Shown here in pieces: positions 60,344 through 64,000 of a DNA stretch of 64,000 nucleotides. Below the pieces are notes generated by a model that was given only the letters and a program-made list of their open reading frames with translations, had not been told where the DNA came from and did not search any database. The stretch spans positions 1 through 64,000 of the forward strand of contig JAQJVL010002169.1 in NCBI GenBank assembly GCA_035578905.1, in the 5' to 3' direction. This DNA comes from Stictocephala bisonia. Lineage: Eukaryota; Arthropoda; Insecta; Hemiptera; Membracidae. Every line of letters begins with the position of its first letter. Within the stretch, counting starts at the first letter, position 1. Position numbers and translations under genes: made by a program.

Positions 60344-61035
60344 AATTCTGACAATTATCATATTTATAATAGCAAAATATTGAATATAGAACATAAAAAA
60401 AACCTGTAATAAAGTTGCAATCTTGTTTGGAAGGAAATAAATGAAATTAAATCTAACAGAATTGAATGATATATGGCAGAAAGTCCTCAACTCTGAACTT
60501 ATCTCTACTAACAAATGTGGTAAAAAAAAAATCTAAAATGATAACAAAAATTTTAGGGATTAGAAAGAAGAAATTACCTTATCTTATTTTAGTAATTAAG
60601 CTCTTAAAGTGGTTTGTAACTTTTACGAAGGTTTCAACTTTCAAGATCCCTGAAGAAATGCTGCAGACATCTGCATCATCCCTAATATATGTAAATTAGG
60701 GATTAAAAAAAAATATTTACTTATGTCATCCTGGTTGCTACTACAATTTTTAAACAGAATTACACAGTGGTGGAAAAGTAGTTTTCTGTCTCACTTCCAC
60801 AAATAAGTTGTGGAACTAGTAAAATCTTTCGCATTCTACCAGTGCATTTAGTAGGTTGCTTTCTAAGCCTATAACCCATATAGTGTAAAGTAAAACTTTA
60901 TCATTATAACTTTATAAGAAAGAACAGTTCTTATAAAGCGTTTGAGATATTTTTTAAGTTGATAAAAATATATATAAACATAATGGATCATTATTTTCAG
61001 TTTTTACCTCAGCACGAACAAATTACACAATTATT
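60344..61035. other. intron 1 DNA, no feature identified
   Basis: AT-rich. Frames of 60-77 residues are not accompanied by splice sites in phase. No exon is supported. Confidence 0.5.
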
Positions 61036-61039
61036 ATTG

Positions 61040-61231
61040 CCGGCGTGGTGTATAGTGGTTAAGGCTTTGAACTGCGCAGGACATTGTCCAAGGTTCGAAT
61101 ACCCACTGAACCAAGGGTCGGTACTTCACTCGTTGAATAAAATTCACGCACAGGCTTGCAAGCCTATGTGAACGGGCGAGTGAAGTTTTATATTTAAAAA
61201 CTAAAAAAAAAACTAAAAAAAAAAAACTAAA
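61040..61231 (+). repeat. tRNA-derived SINE, copy 3 (best preserved)
   Basis: The head reads GCCGGCGTGGTGTATAGTGG, with A box TGGTGTATAGTGG (61,046-61,058), and then B box AGGTTCGAATAC (61,091-61,102), both expected of an RNA polymerase III promoter inside a tRNA-like head. The body includes a self-complementary segment at 61,127-61,182 (CACTCG ... CGAGTG outside, AGGCTTGCAAGCCT inside). The 3-prime end is a simple tail of ACTAAAAAA-type repeats to about 61,231. No target duplication was pinned down. Confidence 0.88.
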
Positions 61232-61239
61232 AACATTAC

Positions 61240-61804
61240 ACTGATTTATATCTTCATTAATTTATTTTTATTATGGTTTTGTGATTGAATATTATTAGAT
61301 TTATTTTCCATCTACTAATAGTAAGATTTAATTATATTAGTATATGAGATCTTAACTTACCCCAAGGTTTAAAACAGAATCATTATGAATACATAATGTA
61401 TTATATTAAAGGCAGTAGATTACCATCAAATAAATTGTCTCATTTATACAAATGAACACAATATTTACAGTTATTTACATTCAGGAACAAACACTTAGTT
61501 AAACAATTTATTTTTTTGTTAGCAGTAAATTTGTAATAATCTTAGTTGTAACTATTACATAAAAATCTAATGTTGTCTGTCTGTGTGTACATGTGTAACT
61601 CAATCACACAAAAACTACTGGACTCATTCAGCTGGAATTTTACATAGACATTCTTAGGGCCTCTGATTAATACATATGCCTATCTTTATTTTGAAATTAG
61701 GGCACCGCCCCAGAGGCTCTAAGAAGTATCTATGCAAGCCCTATGGTAATACCAATTTGATAATTGTTTTATTAATGAGCTGTTGGAATAAACAAACAAC
61801 TTAC
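61240..61804. other. AT-rich DNA with a repeat-like patch
   Basis: 61,570-61,740 (TGTGTAACTCAATCACACAA, AAACTACTGGACTCATTCAG) has the feel of a dispersed repeat known in variants from many invertebrates, but I cannot assign it. The rest is plain AT-rich DNA. Confidence 0.35.
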
Positions 61805-62000
61805 ATAGTTCTGAAGTAAATATCGTGCCAAACCTAACCACAATGCACGGTAACTATAAAACTAGGTATCACAACAAGGCTGCATGGTAAACAAATGGGT
61901 GAAATCAGCTGATTTGATTAGATACTACTAACTAAATCTACCAATTACATAGAAGCATTCAGCTGAACAGTAATCAAGTTATTTACCACTTATCTGCTGG
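61805..62000 (-). promoter_or_regulatory. possible non-coding first exon and promoter of the split gene
   Basis: A consensus donor GTAAGT (61,804-61,799, minus strand) follows non-coding text upstream of the start-codon exon. A perfect CRE palindrome TGACGTCA lies about 250 bp further upstream at 62,060-62,067. Exon 2 begins just 18 bases before its ATG, so a 5-prime UTR exon must exist somewhere to its right, and this is the best candidate seen. The exon start (62,000 is nominal) and the use of this donor are guesses. Confidence 0.3.
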
Positions 62001-62344
62001 AATTGTAATCACGGGAATTAGAACAGAATTTTTGTGTTTATTTTGCCATTTCATCCATGTGACGTCATGGAAGATACACACAGTACATTTCTTCAACTTT
62101 TCTAGGTACTGTGCCACAATGCACTTTTGCGATCATGTGTTTCACTCACTTTTGTGAACAAGCGGATGGAACCTGCACATTTTCACAAAAGGAAACAAAG
62201 CTGTAAATGTTGTTTATAAGTCATATTAAAAATCATTTAAACAACCTAGAGTTAGTGAAGTTGAGAGTTGATATTGGTCACTTAATATGTTCAAATTATT
62301 AAATTTACAATAAAACCAATATATATTTAATTTTCAACTAGGCC

Positions 62345-62371
62345 TTTCGCCAGCAAAGCTGGCATCATCAG
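62345..62371 (-). ncRNA. hammerhead-like motif, left arm of palindrome
   Basis: On the minus strand: CTGATGA (62,371-62,365), one T, stem GCCAGC-TTT-GCTGGC with six perfect pairs, then GAAA (62,348-62,345) and GGCCTAG. The arrangement CUGANGA, stem II, GAAA is the hammerhead core. The extra T and the lack of an evident cleavage triplet argue against calling it an active ribozyme. Confidence 0.35.
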
Positions 62372-62724
62372 GCAACACAACTTTATTTGTAAACAAACAA
62401 GACAATAATTAGTTCTGAAAACAGATCTAAATAATTTAAAGAATATAAGTATAAATATATTGTAAATAATGTATAATATGTATATATATTAGAGTGTATA
62501 ATTTTTAATAAAATAAGTTGATAATAAACGAGAATTTTGAATAGGTCCTAGTCAAAATTTTTGTTTTTTATCAACTTATTTTATTAAAAATTATACACTC
62601 TAATATATATACATACTATACAGTATTTACAATATATTTATACTTATATTCTTAAAATTATTTACATCTGTTTTCAGAACTAATTATTGTCTTGTTTGTT
62701 TATAAATAAAGTTACAAGTGTTGC

Positions 62725-62751
62725 CTGATGATGCCAGTTTTGCTGACGAAA
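62725..62751 (+). ncRNA. hammerhead-like motif, right arm of palindrome
   Basis: CTGATGA (62,725-62,731), T, stem GCCAGT-TTT-GCTGAC with one C-A mismatch and a T-G pair, then GAAA (62,748-62,751) and GGCCTAG. This arm has decayed slightly relative to the left arm, where the stem is perfect. Confidence 0.35.
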
Positions 62752-63193
62752 GGCCTAGTTGAAAATTAAATATATTGGTTTTATTGTAAATTTAATAATT
62801 TGAACATAACCTAGAGTTAACTTATTTCATCCATGTTTAGTATTACTTAATGCAATAAGCACAACATAAATTCCATACGAAGGATGGGTACTTTGCTAGT
62901 CTTTTCTATTTCTTTTACAGTTGGTTTTCCAAATGGTGATTTGGACTTAGACCAGGACTTTTTAGTTGAAAATCATTGTCTTTGATGTGCTTTGGTATAA
63001 ATAAACTCGTATTTCCTCTTTCCAGGTCTAATAGTTGGTAAAATTGGTTGAAGAAATCTTGAAACTAGCCATATAATCTTCTGTTTCATTATCGTTAAAA
63101 TTCTTTCTGCTGTATTTCTATAAATTGCAGCATTAATTTTTCTTTAAGGTTGTTCAAAATGACAGTTTTTTTTTTTTTAGAGAAGTGGATTTC

Positions 63194-63440
63194 TCAATTC
63201 ATTGAGAGATAATTCGTTTTCACTCTGCAATAAACAGCCAGTTTTCTTCCTTTTCTGTTTGTATAGGGACGACGGTCTCCGGATTGCAAAGTAAACAGTT
63301 GAATGTGCTTGCACATATTAAACTTTACTGATGAATTCAGACATAAACAGATATAGGCATGAGTACATATCTTGCAATCAGGACATCGCAAATTGCATTT
63401 ATAATCCAGTTGGTCTTAGAAGTTTCTTTAACTTTGTATC
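63194..63440 (-). pseudogene. SWIM-type zinc-finger relic, probably from a transposon
   Basis: The minus-strand frame reads QLDYKCNLRCPDCKICTHAY, then ICLCLNSS, then NMCKHIQLF, running on to a stop at 63,194. The spacing of Cys and His (C-x-C...CKHI) is that of SWIM zinc fingers, found in MULE-type transposases and related repeat-encoded proteins of invertebrates. In the same frame a stop sits just upstream, no ATG precedes the motif, and neighbouring frames give only scraps, so it looks like a decayed fragment. The transposon type is inferred, not shown. Confidence 0.5.
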
Positions 63441-64000
63441 GTTCTTGCTAATTTGAAGATAAAATCGTCCGTGGTTTCTCTGTCGAAATTATCTGTTCTG
63501 ATGGAAGCAAGCTAATGACCTTTGGCGTATAAGAACCAACTTCCTTAAAATTTTCCTTTGTTTAGATAAATTAAACATTAAAAAATTTGTCCCTCATAAA
63601 TCTCATTAATTGGTGTATTGCAACATCAAGTCGTTTTGGTTTTTACCCTGCATATAGATTGTTTAAAGATACCATGCATTCTCTCTAAATGCACGTGTTT
63701 ATATTTAAACCAGCATGAAGACGATAACAGTACTACGTCCATTTAGAATCTTAGACAGTATATTCATGCTTAAAATATTCTCCAAACGTTTTGCAGTTAC
63801 TGTCATATTTCATACTTATAGATTTAACAAGCATATGTTTGTTTGGTACAATTTGATGATGTGGAAAGAGGATTAACAATGACAATAATTTTAAAGTTAA
63901 CAATATAAAGATTCACTTCGCTACGGCCGCTCCTCCTTAGGTGTAGGTGGGTGGCATATATTTTAACTTAAACACCACCCATATGAACTGAAGATACAAA
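63441..64000. other. non-coding right flank
   Basis: AT-rich DNA with no supported gene. 63,900-63,960 (TTCGCTACGGCCGCTCCTCC) is a compositional break that may mark another repeat cut by the window edge. Confidence 0.4.

Larger units (their letters stand above)
62255..62807. mobile_element. 523-bp near-perfect palindrome with direct-repeat flanks
   Basis: The arms run from about 62,286 to the centre TAGGTCCTA (62,542-62,550) and back out to about 62,808. For example ATGTTCAAATTATTAAATTT at 62,287 is matched by its reverse complement ending at 62,807. Both sides carry AACCTAGAGTTA (62,243-62,254 and 62,808-62,819), which may be a target-site duplication, although 31 bp of unpaired text lies between the left copy and the left arm. 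There is no coding frame. Each arm carries a hammerhead-like motif pointing outward. Confidence 0.85.

Noticed and set aside
61361..61440. Exon upstream of donor-like GTAAGT at about 61,360
   Set aside because: No acceptor AG and no sustained frame precede it.

Overview
This is a eukaryotic window from an invertebrate animal, probably an arthropod. It has a canonical split gene with GT/AG introns, nuclear tRNA genes, tRNA-derived SINEs, and relics of mariner, pogo-type and piggyBac transposons in AT-rich DNA. There are no bacterial-style operons, ribosome binding sites or CRISPR arrays. The species cannot be named from the sequence alone.

Left clean block (1-4,350): a 30-bp minisatellite (414-1,672), an intact tRNA-Thr(CGT) gene (1,917-1,988), one copy of a dispersed repeat that recurs at 52.7 kb, a hammerhead-ribozyme-like hairpin inside an inverted repeat (about 3.0 kb), a GC-richer island, and the start of a 102-bp satellite array.

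Degraded block (about 4,350-49,430): base quality falls progressively. Homopolymer runs inflate and single bases vanish until 44,810-49,330 is almost only runs of identical bases. I read this as failed consensus sequence, not biology. Some features can still be recognised through the damage: two arrays of the 102-bp satellite flanking a duplicated unit of about 1.2 kb, a 37-bp C-rich minisatellite, a 115-bp tandem repeat, a damaged tRNA-Phe(GAA) gene and one SINE copy. ORFs in this block should not be taken as genes.

Right clean block (49,440-64,000): a minus-strand multi-exon gene of unknown function. Its start codon is at 60,319 and its exons are 60,153-60,337, 58,951-59,101 and about 52,095-52,499, joined in matching splice phases; a non-coding first exon near 61.8 kb is possible. 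Its introns hold a pogo-like MITE next to a splice donor, a 42-bp minisatellite of 27 units, a piggyBac-type MITE with a perfect TTAA duplication, an inverted 'double 5-prime end' mariner, and SINEs of two families. Outside the introns lie a decayed piggyBac transposase, a 51-bp minisatellite, a near-perfect 523-bp palindrome carrying two hammerhead-like hairpins, and a SWIM-zinc-finger relic.

The most interesting signals are the palindrome and its hammerhead-like motifs, the SINE family with a covarying 3-prime hairpin, the palindromic mariner, and the transposon and minisatellite placed close to splice sites of the split gene.
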